DNA of 64,000 nt from Achatina immaculata (lineage: Eukaryota; Mollusca; Gastropoda; Stylommatophora; Achatinidae). A program made the position numbers and the translations under genes. Location: the NCBI GenBank assembly GCA_009760885.1, contig CM019696.1, forward strand, positions 44,601,358-44,665,357, written 5' to 3'. The notes below the pieces were generated by a model, which made no database searches, was not told the origin of the DNA, and saw only the letters and a list, made by a program, of their open reading frames with translations. Each line of letters begins with the position of its first letter. Position 1 is the stretch's first letter. Shown in pieces: positions 46,501 through 57,440 of this stretch.

Positions 46501-48100
46501 AAGACGGAGACGTAAACAATGGCCACAAGTTAGACGGAGACGTAAACAATGGCCACAAGACGGCGACGTAAACAATGGCCACAAGTTAGACGGAGACGTA
46601 AACAATGGCCACAAGACGGCGACGTAAACAATGGCCACAAGACGGAGACGTAAACAATGGCCACAAGACGGAGACGTAAACAATGGCCACAAGTAAGACG
46701 GAGACGTAAACAATGGCCACAAGACGGAGACGTAAACAATGGCCACAAGACGGAGACGTAAACAATGGCCACAAGTAAGACGGCGACGTAAACAATGGCC
46801 ACAAGTAAGACGGCGACGTAAACAATGGCCACAAGTAAGACGGAGACGTAAACAATCGGCACAAGTAAGACGGAGACGTAAACAATGGCCACAAGTAAGA
46901 CGGCGACGTAAACAATGGCCACAAGACGGCGACGTAAACAATGGCCACAAGACGGAGACGTAAACAATGGCCACAAGTAAGACGGAGACGGAAACAATGG
47001 CTACAAGTAAGTCGGAGACGTAAACAATGGCCACAAGACGGAGACGTAAACAATGGGCACAAGTAAGTCGGAGACGTAAACAATGGCCACAAGTTAGACG
47101 GAGACGTAAACAATGGCCACAAGTAAGACGGCGACGTAAACAATGGGCACAAGTTAGACGGCGACGTAAACAATGGCCACAAGTAAGACGGCGACGTAAA
47201 CAATGGCTACAAGACGGAGACGTAAACAATGGCCACAAGACGGAGACGTAAACAATGGCCACAAGACGGAGACGTAAACAATGGCCACAAGTAAGACGGA
47301 GACGTAAACAATGGCCACAAGACGGAGACGTAAACAATGGCCACAAGACGGAGACGTAAACAATGGCCACAAGTAAGACGGCGACGTAAACAATGGCCAC
47401 AAGTAAGACGGAGACGTAAACAATGGCCACAAGGCGGAGACGTAAACAATGGCCACAAGTAAAACGGCGACGTAAACAATGGCCACAAGTAAGACGGAGA
47501 CGTAAACAATGGCCACAAGTAAGACGGAGACGTAAACAATGGCCACAAGTAAGACGGCGACGTAAACAATGGCCACAAGTAAGACGGCGACGTAAACAAT
47601 GGGCATAAGTAAGACGGCGATGTAAACAATGGGCACAAGTAAGACGGCGACGTAAACAATGGGCACAAGTAAGACGGCGACGTAAACAATGGCCACAAGT
47701 AAGACGGCGACGTAAACAATGGCCACAAGTAAGACGGCGACGTAAACAATGGCCACAAGTAAGACGGCGACGTAAACAATGGGCACAAGTAAGACGGCGA
47801 CGTAAACAATGGCCACAAGTAAGACGGCGACGTAAACAATGGCCACAAGTAAGACGGCGACGTAAACAATGGGCACAAGTAAGACGGCGACGTAAACAAT
47901 GGGCACAAGTAAGACGGAGACATAAACAATGGCCACAAGTAAGACGGCGACGTAAACAATGGCCACAAGTAAGACGGCGACGTAAACAATGGCCACAAGT
48001 TAGACGGAGACGTAAACAATGGCCACAAGTAAGACGGAGACGTAAACAATGGCCACAAGTTAGACGGAGACGTAAACAATGGCCACAAGTAAGACGGAGC
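43531..48100. repeat. 4.6-kb array of 26- and 30-bp units
   Basis: Long unit ACGGAGACGTAAACAATGGC + CACAAGTAAG (30 bp) and short unit lacking TAAG (26 bp), with A/C at ACGG[A/C]GACG. Higher-order periods are visible: about 1,070 bp (GGCTACAAGTAAGTCGG at about 43882 and 44952) and about 203 bp (AATCACCACAAGACGGCG at about 45181, 45384 and 45583). Minus frames of up to 620 codons (LTCGHCLRLR, YLWPLFTSPS, LVAIVYVAV phases) result from stop-free units, not coding. It occupies intron 3. Confidence 0.97.
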
Positions 48101-48164
48101 ATTGTGCGACAAAATTCTATGTGCAAATCTTGTTTGTTAAAAATAATTATATATTTAGGGGTAG

Positions 48165-48465
48165 AAGGTACTACTTCAGATACTGAAGTAATAATTTCAT
48201 CACAATCTTACAGACACTGAAGTTTTCATCACAATCTTACAGGTACTGAAGTAGTAGTTTCATCACAGTCTTAAAGAAAATGAAGTAATAGTTTCATCAC
48301 AGTCTTAAAGAAAATGAAGTACTATTTTCATCACAATCTTACAGATACTGCAGTAGTATTTTTATCACAATCTTATAGATACTGAAGTAGTAGTTTCATT
48401 ACAATCTTACAGATGCTGAAGTAGTATTCTTGTCACAATCTTACAGATATTGAAGTAGTATTTTC
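48165..48465. repeat. 34-bp tandem repeat, about 8 copies
   Basis: Unit TCATCACAATCTTACAGATA + CTGAAGTAGTAGTT, diverged. Each unit contains CAATCTTACAG, acceptor-like. Confidence 0.9.
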
Positions 48466-48611
48466 TCCTTAAATATTTGACAAGCATTGGCCAGCAAAGC
48501 TGTAGATTTTGTGTATAAAAAATGTGTGAATAGCAGTTTGGTTAGATCAAAATGGTGGTTCGTTTACTACATTTTCAAGTAATCTACAACATTTTTTCAT
48601 GTAGTTTGAGA

Positions 48612-49945
48612 AGCTTACTATATTCACTGATAATCTGTCTCCTTGTATTTTCTCTAACTACTATATTCATTGATAATCTGTCTCCTTGTACTTTCTCTAG
48701 CTACTACATTCACTGATAATCTGTCTCCTTGTACTTTCTCTAGCTACTACATTCACTGATAATCTGTCTCCTTGTACTTTCTCTAACTACTACATTCATT
48801 GATAATCTGTCTCCTTGTATTTTCTCTAGCTATTACATTCACTGATAATCTGTCTCCTTGTATTTTCTCTAGCTACTACATTCACAGATAATCTGTCTCC
48901 TTGTACTTTCTCTAGCTACTACATTCACTGATGATCTGTCTCCTTGTATTTTCTCTAGCTACTACATTCACTGATAATCTGTCTCCTTGTATTTTCTCTA
49001 GCTACTACATTCACTGATAATCTGTCTCCTTGTACTTTCTCTAACTACTACATTCACTGATAATCTGTCTCCTTGTACTTTCTCTAACTACTACATTCAC
49101 TGATAATGTCTCCTTGTACTTTCTCTAACTACTACATTCACTGATAATCTGTCTCCTTGTATTTTCTCTAGCTACTACATTCACTGATAATCTGTCTCCT
49201 TGTACTTTCTCTAACTACTACATTCACTGATAATCTGTATCCTTGTATTTTCTGTAACTACTACATTCACTGATAATCTGTCTCCTTGTACTTTCTCTGA
49301 CTACTACATTCACTGATAATCTGTCTCCTTGTACTTTCTCTAACTACTACATTCACTGATAATCTGTCTCCTTGTACTTTCTCTAACTACTACATTCACT
49401 GATAATCTGTCTCCTTGTATTTTCTCTAGCTACTACATTCACTGATAATCTGTCTCCTTGTATTTTCTCTAGCTACTACATTCACTGATAATCTGTCTCC
49501 TTGTATTTTCTCTAGCTACTACATTCACTGATAATCTGTCTCCTTGTATTTTCTCTAACTACTACATTCACTGATAATCTGTCTCCTTGTTTTTTCTCTA
49601 ACTACTACATTCACTGATAATCTGTCTCCTTGTATTTTCTCTAACTACTACATTCACTGATAATCTGTCTCCTTGTATTTTCTCTAGCTACTACATTCAC
49701 TGATAATCTGTCTCCTTGTATTTTCTCTAGCTACTACATTCACTGATAATCTGTCTCCTTGTATTTTCTCTAGCTACTACATTCACTGATAATCTGTCTC
49801 CTTGTATTTTCTCTAACTACTACATTCACTGATAATCTGTCTCCTTGTTTTTTCTCTAACTACTACATTCACTGATAATCTGTCTCCTTGTATTTTCTCT
49901 AACTACTACATTCACTGATAATCTGTCTCCTTGTATTTTCTCTAG
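48612..49945. repeat. 43-bp array that contains the E4 splice acceptor, about 31 copies
   Basis: Unit CTACTACATTCACTGATAAT + CTGTCTCCTTGTATTTTCTC + TAG. The last unit ends at 49945 and its CTCTAG is the acceptor of exon E4. The exon starts CTACTACTT, so each unit also begins with the first seven exon bases. Each unit also has a branch-point-like CTGAT about 27 bases before its end. About half the units end AG and the rest end AA or GA. A six-unit (258-bp) higher-order repeat is visible near the 3' end (49428-49943). Confidence 0.97.
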
Positions 49946-50146
49946 CTACTACTTGGGTTCAGCTGGAGTCCAAGTTCAGACTTTCTTGAATCTATCCGTT
50001 CTGAATTCTTTCACAACTGTGAATAATGTGGTCCTGAATCTGACTAAAACATATTCGCCAAGTCGCCACGTTCGCCTGTCCGAGACCTCATCTATGTATG
50101 GCGGTGGGACTTGGAATATGTCCAACAACTACGTTGCAGGATTTTT
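49946..50146 (+). CDS. HPSE-like: Heparanase-like exon (E4) with nucleophile SETSS motif
   Basis: A 201-bp exon: one base, 66 codons, two bases. Acceptor CCTTGTATTTTCTCTAG ends at 49945; donor TT|GTAAGTAAAT at 50147, followed within 13 bases by a CT repeat. With CA from 34450 it reads H-YYLGSAGVQVQTFLNLSVL, NSFTTVNNVVLNLTKTYSPS, RHVRLSETSSMYGGGTWNMS, NNYVAGF. In heparanase the corresponding segment is HHYYLNG...DFL...VLD.F...KVWLGETSSAYGGG...AGFMWLDK. Glu in SETSS is the GH79 catalytic nucleophile; the non-catalytic relative heparanase-2 lacks this motif, so HPSE type is favoured. RLS replaces WLG just before it. Confidence 0.95.
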
Positions 50147-50157
50147 GTAAGTAAATA

Positions 50158-50158
<1 letters not shown>

Positions 50159-50211
<53 letters not shown>

Positions 50212-50224
50212 TCTCTCACTCTCT
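50159..50224. repeat. (CT)n microsatellite at the E4 donor
   Basis: Starts about 13 bases after the donor. Confidence 0.97.
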
Positions 50225-50375
50225 GTATAGCAGAGAATGAAGTACTCATGATTTTTTGCTTAGAAGATAAATTATAAAATTAGGTTTTTTAAACAGCTGA
50301 ATGTAGTTGTGGTATTTCGATGTTCGCCTTTGTCAGACAAGAATGTAAGACTGGTTGAATCTTCTTGTTCTTGTT

Positions 50376-50437
<62 letters not shown>
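50376..50437. repeat. (ACT)n microsatellite
   Basis: About 20 CTA/ACT trinucleotides. Confidence 0.97.
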
Positions 50438-50486
50438 GCAACTATCATCCCCATAGAGATGTAACTGATTCTCTTTCTCGCCGATG

Positions 50487-50838
50487 CTGTGAAGCTGTTG
50501 AGACACAACATTGTGTCAGAGCTGTGAAGCTGTTGAGACACAACATTGTGTCAGAGCTGTAAAGCTGTTGAGACACAACATCGTGTCAGAGTTGTGAAGC
50601 TGTTGAGACACAGCATCGTGTCCTAGCTGTAAAGCTGTTGAGACACAACATCGTGTCAGAGTTGTGAAGCTGTTGAGACACAGCATCGTGTCCTAGCTGT
50701 AAAGCTGTTGAGACACAACATCGTGTCAGAGTTGTGAAGCTGTTGAGACACAACATTGTGTCAAAGTTGTAAAGCTGTTGAGACACAACATCGTGTCAGA
50801 GTTGTAAAGCTGTTGAGACACAACATCGTGTCAGAGCA
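50487..50838. repeat. 35-bp array with a 16-bp palindrome per unit, about 10 copies
   Basis: Unit GAGCTGTGAAGCTGTTGAGA + CACAACATTGTGTCA. GACACAACATTGTGTC is a perfect inverted repeat with a 2-base centre in some units; in others ATT becomes ATC, which weakens it. Two unit types alternate (GACACAGCATCGTGTCCTAG). Confidence 0.95.
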
Positions 50839-51540
50839 GGAGGGGGGTTACTGCGGCTGATATCTTTAAGTTCCCTTGTGCAGCTAACAAGCAGGGGGTG
50901 TACGATGCTTCTTTAGCAGACTCCACCACCCTGGAGACTATTGCAACCCCTGTCCCTTGAGCCGAGCTAGGCTTGTTACTAAGGATACCATCGGAGAAGT
51001 GGGACAGGTTCTTGGTCGGGTAAGGTTCGCAACCCTACCACAGCACGTCTAACAAGGGAGGTTGACTGCTATGTCAGACAGCATCTTCGCTCCCAGCTAG
51101 TTCCACAAAACTGTTAGGTGTGTCCACGAGTGTGCGGACAAACACGGTCATATGGTCGCTGATGTGAGTCTTAAGTCTCTTAAACATGAACTAAAACAGT
51201 AGACGCACTGGCTTCAGTTTAGTAAGGCACAAAAAATGTTGAATATTTCTGGCAAGATTTGCTCACCATGCAACAAGCACATGGAACAAAGAGACAAGGA
51301 GGGAGTAGAGACGCCACAAGGAAAGACCAGACAAAATGTAGAAGGCTGCCAGGTTCAAATCTTGGCCACATATAGGCTCATCGTTTACTTAAATATGTGT
51401 CCGTACGTGAAAGTTGAATAAAACTGTTCTCTAGCTTGCTTTGTCCCTTATTGTCATGGCGGTCATGACAGGTCAGACCCGATTTGCTGATGTCGTCCAT
51501 TTCATTCGTTTCTCTGTCATCTGTTGATTTTGTCTACCTA
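50839..51540. other. Intron 4, no gene; B-box-like remnant
   Basis: GGTTCAAATCT at 51352-51362 with the flank GGCTGCCA is shared with 4691-4705. The 50920-51060 stretch (CCACCACCCTGGAGACTATT ... GGACAGGTTCTTGG) looks like decayed retroelement 5' UTR, but I cannot assign it. Confidence 0.35.
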
Positions 51541-51544
51541 ACTC

Positions 51545-51835
51545 GTTTCACTCAGAAAGCTGAAGAAGAAGAAGAAGAAGAAGAAGAAGAAGAAGAAGAA
51601 GAAGCCTAGGTTGTCTACCTAACCCGTTTCTCTGTCATCTGTTTCACTCAGATAGCTGAAGAAGAAGAAGAAGAAGAAGAAGAAGAAGCCTAGGTTGTCT
51701 ACCTAACCCGTTTCTCTGTCATCTGTTTCACTCAGATAGCTGAAGAAGAAGAAGAAGAAGAAGAAGAAGAAGCCTAGGTTGTCTACCTAACCCGTTTCTC
51801 TGTCATCTGTTTCACTCAGATAGCTGAAGAAGAAG
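51545..51835. repeat. ~80-105-bp tandem repeat containing a LINE E-type (GAA)n end
   Basis: Three to four copies of CACTCAGATAGCTGAAGAAG, a GAA run of varying length, then CCTAGGTTGTCTACCTAACC and CGTTTCTCTGTCATCTGTTT. GCTGAAGAAG(AAG)n...CCTAGGTTG also occurs at the end of the LINE E copy near 53814-53881. Confidence 0.88.
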
Positions 51836-52455
51836 AAATAAATACTGACAGTTTTCATTACAAACACAGAAAAACGGACAGTTTTCATTACAAACACACA
51901 AACACTGACAGTTTTCATTACAAACACAGAAACACTGACAGCTTTCATTACAAACACATAAATACTGATAGTTTTCATTACAAACACATAAATACTGACA
52001 GTTTTCATTACAAACACATAAATACTGACAGTTTTCATTACAAACACAGAAACACTGACAGCTTTCATTACAAACACATAAATACTGACAGCCTTCATTA
52101 CAAACACATAAATACTGACAGTTTTCATTACAAACACATAAATACTGACAGTTTTCATTACAAACACATAAATACGGACAGTTTTCATTACAAACACACA
52201 AACACTGACAGTTTTCATTACAAACACAGAAACACTGACAGCTTTCATTACAAACACATAAATACTGATAGTTTTCATTACAAACACATAAATACTGACA
52301 GTTTTCATTACAAACACATAAATACTGACAGTTTTCATTACAAACACAGAAACACTGACAGCTTTCATTACAAACACATAAATACTGACAGCCTTCATTA
52401 CAAACACATAAATACTGACAGTTTTCATTACAAACAAATAAATACTGACAGTTGT
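51836..52455. repeat. 30-bp minisatellite, about 20 copies
   Basis: Unit AATACTGACAGTTTTCATTA + CAAACACATA. A ten-unit (300-bp) higher-order repeat is clear (GCCTTCATTA at about 52091 and 52391). Ten codons per unit give minus frames of 216-231 codons, artefacts. Confidence 0.96.
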
Positions 52456-52555
52456 TTAATGTAGAGAAAGAAACGAAGAGATTAAATAATGTAAAATTAT
52501 GTTTCAAAGACTTGTTGGAAGCTTAACGTCTTTTATATTTGTCCAACTGTTACAG

Positions 52556-52670
52556 GTGGTTGGACAAGTTAGGGTTGTCAGCACAGAGCGGCCTGACTAG
52601 AGTCTGCAGGCAAGATTTTATTGGTGCAAGTTACAATCTTGTTACGGCCAGAAGTTTCCTGCCACGTCCG
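52556..52670 (+). CDS. HPSE-like: Heparanase-like exon (E5), WLDKLGLSA
   Basis: A 115-bp exon: one base, 38 codons. Acceptor TTGTCCAACTGTTACAG ends at 52555; donor CCG|GTAAAA at 52671. With TT from 50146 it reads L-WLDKLGLSAQSGLTRVCRQD and FIGASYNLVTARSFLPRP. In heparanase this is the very conserved AGFMWLDKLGLSA...G.EVV.RQ.FFGAGNYHLVDENF.PLPDYW stretch, so the match is strong. The end (TARSFLPRP) is more diverged than usual. The phase-0 end joins to GAC at 62773. Confidence 0.94.
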
Positions 52671-52802
52671 GTAAAACTCAAGAGATATTAGTTACAATAT
52701 GTGTTCATTACAATCATGATATTTGTTACGTATGTGTGAACCATAAGACAAGGTCATCAAAACGACGAAAAGAATTATCAAACCAGGAAAACAAGTTCTT
52801 CT

Positions 52803-53010
52803 GAAACTATTGGTTTTATAGAGTAATCTCTCTTGTCAAGTTCTAGACGTGCAAGGATATTTACTATTGGTTTTATAGAGTAATCTCTCTTGTCAAGTTC
52901 TAGACGTGCAAGGATATTTACTATTGGTTTTATAGAGTAATCTCTCTTGTCAAGTTCTAGACGTGCAAGGATATTTACTATTGGTTTTATAGAGTAATCT
53001 CTCTTGTCGC
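52803..53010. repeat. 57-bp tandem repeat, 3.7 copies
   Basis: Unit CTATTGGTTTTATAGAGTAA + TCTCTCTTGTCAAGTTCTAG + ACGTGCAAGGATATTTA, essentially invariant. Confidence 0.97.
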
Positions 53011-53029
53011 TCATCTTCACCAACTTTTC

Positions 53030-53335
53030 TAAGTTCGAATGCCGGACACGCAATCAAGTGGTAGTTGTGTTTGTTGGAGAGGGGGGGGGGATAAATTTAA
53101 TTATAATCAGTTGTCTAGGTTTACTGTCACGTGATTCGGGTGCATTGTCGTGGCGTGACAGCTTACCTACCCCGACCCCCTCCCCAGAACTATACCAGCG
53201 GGACGTTTACTCCTGGCAGGTCCAGCCAAGCTGGGAAGGTCTTCACGGGTAGGGGTCAGACGAGACTTGCACCCTGGTCCTCCAGGTTGGGGGTTGGAGC
53301 GTGGGATCAACGACCCCATCTCCGTAAAAAAAAAG
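53030..53335 (+). mobile_element. Probable SINE or LINE 5' UTR-like segment
   Basis: GC-richer stretch with TCGAATGCCGGACACGCAAT, a G-run at 53081-53089, TGGGAAGGTCTTCACGGGTA, TGCACCCTGGTCCTCCAGGT and AACGACCCCATCTCCGTAAA ending in an A-run at 53326-53334. The pattern resembles 5' regions of APE-type LINEs, and it abuts the LINE E 3' part. No boxes or coding region are seen; family unverified. Confidence 0.4.
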
Positions 53336-53880
53336 GATTAATGTTACGGAACAGACAGAGAAGCCTCGAAATTGGACGGATAAAAATATCATGTATGGAT
53401 CTGAAACTTGGAGTACAACAAAGAAAGATGAACAACAATTGCAGAGCTTTGAGAACAAGATCCTAAGAAGAAACTTTTGGCCCACAAAGGGCACCAACAG
53501 TGGAAAATGTAGAGCTAGAAAGAACACTGAACTGAACAGCTTATTTAAATCCCAACAAATTGTAAATGTCTTTAAACTGAACAGACTACCCTGGCTGGGG
53601 CATGTAAAAAGAATGGAAGACAACAGACAAACGAAAATGATGTATGTGCAAGAAATGAGGGAAACAAGACCCAGAGCAGACCAAGAGATGGAAAGACAAC
53701 ATAGAAGAGGATGTAAAAGAAATTTGTGTCACCAACTGGAGAAAGAAGATTAGGAATAGAGATGAATGGAGGCGAACTTTATCTGCAGCATTGAGCCTTA
53801 ATGGCTCAGAAAGCTGAAGAAGAGGAAGAAGAAGAAAGAAGAAGAAAGAAGAAGAAGAAGAAGAAGAAGCAGCCTAGGTT
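53336..53880 (+). mobile_element. LINE E C-terminal part and (GAA)n tail, second copy
   Basis: Plus strand: MYGSETWSTTKKDEQQLQSF, ENKILRRNFWPTKGTNSGKC, LNRLPWLGHVKRMEDNRQTK, then GAGCCTTAATGGCTCAGAAA and GCTGAAGAAG plus a GAA-rich tail ending near 53872. The frame is open for ~120 codons (53391-53753). Closely matches 9066-9498. Confidence 0.9.
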
Positions 53881-55029
53881 GACAACTTTACTTACAAAAG
53901 TTCTACAGTCAGTATTTCTATACAGAATTCTTTTTAAAGTGGCAACTTTTCTACTATAATATATTTTGTTTAATTCTGGCTATTTCCGAGCCTGCGGCTA
54001 TATAAGATGAGAATACGGGACTTCTTCTTCTTCTTCTTCTGCTACCACCAAGACAGCACCGTGATCCTACTGAATTTACTCCTGTGGCATTCGATGTGTC
54101 CGGTGGTCCCTCAGTGGTCCCCGAAAGGACCACACGAGATCCACGAGAGGACTACAAGAGGTTCAGAGTATCGCAGGGCTTGAGCCTGTATTCTTGTTGG
54201 GTCTCAGAAGCGTGATTGCGTGACACCGTGGTTTTCGTTGCACCAGTTTAGTCTAGAGTTGAACTTTCTCACCGGAAAACCTCGACGTGTTTTGGAATAC
54301 CTGTGTATCCCCGCCGGGTGAGAGGTGGTTGCCCATCCAGTCCAGCGTTGGACTTTCTCACGTGAAAACCTCAGTGTGATTAAGATACGCATACATCCCC
54401 GTCGGCTGGGAGGTGGTTGCCTATCTAGACTGCACTGGTCCAGTGTCTCCGACTTCAACATTTTGTGGTCGTGGCCTCTGCATTTCCTAGTTGTGACCAG
54501 GACGGAGCTTTTTTCCAGGAGGACAAATCCTCACCACTTGTAAGTTTCATCCATGGGTTAGTCTGTTTTAGGCGTATTATCTCAGCATGGGCGTGTTTAG
54601 GACGTGACCGACCTCTAGCGGTAGATAAGCTACCAAACATGACTCTCACCTACCCAAAGTTTCTGGTTTTCAGGTGCCAGATATTCGCCTTCGCCCCTTC
54701 TCCTGTCAGTTTGAACAGTTCCGCCACGAGAAGGCCAGGAGCTGGACTTGACTGTCAGAGGCTATTTGAGACGCACGCCTTGGAGACATTTCATTAGAGT
54801 GGAGAGCGTATCCCCCACCCCACCTCCGGCTGTAACAGTCCTTAGAACCAGAATACAGGACAATATGGGACATGTGTCTTAAACCCAGGGGCACTTTAAG
54901 TATATTACGACTGCTGAGATAAATTCATCAAATATGGGACTGTCCGGTATAATACAGGATGATTGTCACATTATTTATGACTACATTTACGTCTTGGTTC
55001 TATTTTCTCTTCGGATTTCTTTCCTCTAA
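53881..55029. other. Intron 5; two-copy ~113-bp repeat, no gene
   Basis: TTGAACTTTCTCACCGGAAA...AGGTGGTTGCC (about 54253-54333) recurs diverged as TTGGACTTTCTCACGTGAAA...AGGTGGTTGCC (54350-54421). TATGGGACTGTCCGGTATAA at 54933-54952 resembles, inverted, CCCGTATTATACGGAACAGT near 59011. An acceptor/donor-like pair around 54513-54541 encloses only 21 bases and was not called. Confidence 0.5.
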
Positions 55030-55693
55030 TGCGGATTTCTTTCATAAGTTTGTTGTTGTTTTTGCTGTTGTTGATGCTACTGTTGTTATTGTTGTTGCTG
55101 CTGCTGTTGTTGTTATTATTGTTGCTGTTGTTGTTGTTATTGTTGTTACTGCTGTTGTTGTTGCTGTTATTGCTATAGCTGTTGTTATTATTGTTGCTGT
55201 TGTTGTTCTTTTTGTCGTTGCTGTTGTTGTTGCTGCTGTTGTTGTTTTGTTGTAACCGGTGTTGTTGCTGTTGTTATTGTTGTTGTTGTAACTGGTGTTG
55301 TTTTTGCTATTGTTGTTGTTTTTGTTGCTGCTGTTGTTGCTTATGTTGCTATTGTTGCTGTTCCTATTGTGGTTATTGTTATTGTATTATTGCTGTCGTT
55401 GCTATTGTTGTTGCTATTTTTGTTATTACTGTTGTTGTTGCTCTTGTTTCTGCTATTATTGTTGTTGTTATTGTTGTTGGTGCTGTTGTTGTTGTTGATG
55501 TTCTTGTTGTTGTTATTCATGTTGTTTTTCTTGTTCTTGTTAATGTTGTTGTTATTGTTGTTGTTGCAATTGTTGTTGTTGGTGATCTTGTTATTGTTGT
55601 TCAGGTTGTTGTTGTTGCAGCTGCTGTTGTTGCTGTTCCTGTTGTTATTTATGACACTGCTGCTGTTTTTATTGCTGCAGCTTTTGTTGTTAT

Positions 55694-55755
<62 letters not shown>

Positions 55756-57440
55756 ATGGTGTTGTTGTTCCCGGTGCTGTTGTCGTTTTCGGTGTTTTTG
55801 CTCCTGCTCCTGTTGTTGTAATTGTTTTTGTTGCTGTTGTTATTTCTGCTGGTGCTGTTATTGTTGTTGTTATTATTATTCTTGTTCTTATGTTCGTGTT
55901 GTTGTTATTTGTGGTGCTTTTGTTGTTGCTATTGTTGTTGTTAATGTTATTGTTGTTTGTGCTATTTTTGTTGTTGCTATTGTTGTTGCTGCTGTTTCTG
56001 TTATTGTTGTTAATGATGATGTTGTTTTTCTTGCTGTTGTTAATACTGTTGTTGTTACTGTTGTTGTTACTATTGTTGTTGTTGTTGAGGCTCTTGTTAT
56101 TGTTGTTTTTGTTAATGTTGTTCTCATTGTTGATTCTGTTGGTGTTGTTCCTGCCACTGTAGTTGATTCTGCTGTTGTTGTTGCTGTTTCTGCTGTTGCT
56201 GTTGTTGTTGTTGCGTTGCTAATGCCATTGTTGTTAATCATGTTTTTCTTTTTGTTTTTTTTACTAGTGCTATTGTTGGTTTTGTTGTTGCTGTTGCTGC
56301 TGCTGCTGTTTTTGTTCCTGCTACTGTCATTTTTGTTGTTGTTGCTGTTGCTATTGTTTCTTCTGCTGTTGTTATTGCTGCTACGGTTGCTGTTGTTGTT
56401 TTTGCTGCTGCTGTTGTTTTTGTTGTTGTTGTTGCTAACGTTGCTGCTGTAATTGTTGTTGCTAACGTTGCTGTTGGTGATGCTCATTTTGTTGTTTTTA
56501 CTGCTGCTGCTATTGTTATTTTTCTTGTTGTTACTGCTGTTGTTGTTCTTGCTTTTTTTGTTTTTGTTGCTGCTGCTGTTGTTTCAGCTGCTGATGTTGT
56601 ACTTGCTTTTGTTGTTCTTGTCGCTGCTGCAGTTGTTGATGTTGCTCTTGGTCTTTCTATTTTTTGTTGCTAGTTCTGTTGTTGGTGTTGTTTTTTTGTT
56701 GTTGTGGCTGCTGTTGTTGTTGTGGCTGTTGTTTTTGTTGATGATGCTATTGTTCCTAATTTCTATATGATTCCTGCTGCTGTTGCTGTTTTTTTTTGCT
56801 GCTGTTGTTATTGTTCTTTTGTTGGTGGTGTTATTGATACTGCAGTTGTTGTTATTATTGTTGTCTTTGCTGCTGTTGTTGTTTTTGCTAACGTTGTTGC
56901 TGTTACTGTTGTTGCTTTTGTTGTTTTTTGTGATGCTGCTGTTGTTGTTGTTGCTGCTTTTTGTCGTTTCTGCTTTTGTTGTTGTTATTGTTTTTTGATG
57001 TTGTTTTTGCTATTGTTGTTATAGCTGCTGTTGCTGTTGCTGCTATTGTTGTTGTTGATGATGCTGTTGTTGTTGTTGTTAATGCTGCTGCTGTTGTTGT
57101 TATTGCTGCTGCTGTTGTTGCTGCTGTTGTTTTTATTATTGCTGTTTTTGGTGGTGATACTGTGTTTAGTTGTTATTATTGTTACTGTTGTTTTAGTCCT
57201 TGCTGCTGTTGTTGCTCTTGTTATTGTTGTTGCTGCTGTTGTTTTTTATGTTGTTTTTATTGCTGTTGTTATTGTTAATGCTGCTGCTGTTGCTTTTGTT
57301 GTTGATGATGTTGTTACTGTTGCTGCTGATATTGTTATTGTTGCTGTTCCTGTTGTTTCTGGTCTCCTTGTTGCTGCTGTTGTTGTTGCTGCTCTTGCTA
57401 TTGTTGTTATTGTTGTTGTTTTTGTTGTTATTGTTGTTTT
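55030..57440. repeat. 2.4-kb degenerate TTG/CTG trinucleotide array
   Basis: Almost continuous GTTGTTGCTG-type trinucleotides with interspersed ATT, TTT and AAC. All + frames read as poly-Leu, poly-Val/Ala or poly-Cys stretches, and minus frames as Asn/Ser/Thr-rich ones (up to 326 codons). This is repeat composition inside intron 5, not a coding region. Confidence 0.95.

Noticed and set aside
43531..48100. CRISPR-like regular array
   Set aside because: No unique spacers; units are continuous head-to-tail repeats in a eukaryotic intron.
43420..48126. Minus frames up to 620 codons (LTCGHCLRLR, LVAIVYVAV)
   Set aside because: Repeat artefact of 26/30-bp units, several phases open at once, inside intron 3.
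54513..54541. 21-bp micro-exon between TTTTTTCCAG and GTAAGT
   Set aside because: Encodes EDKSSPL, no counterpart in heparanase between E5 and E6, which already join in phase 0.
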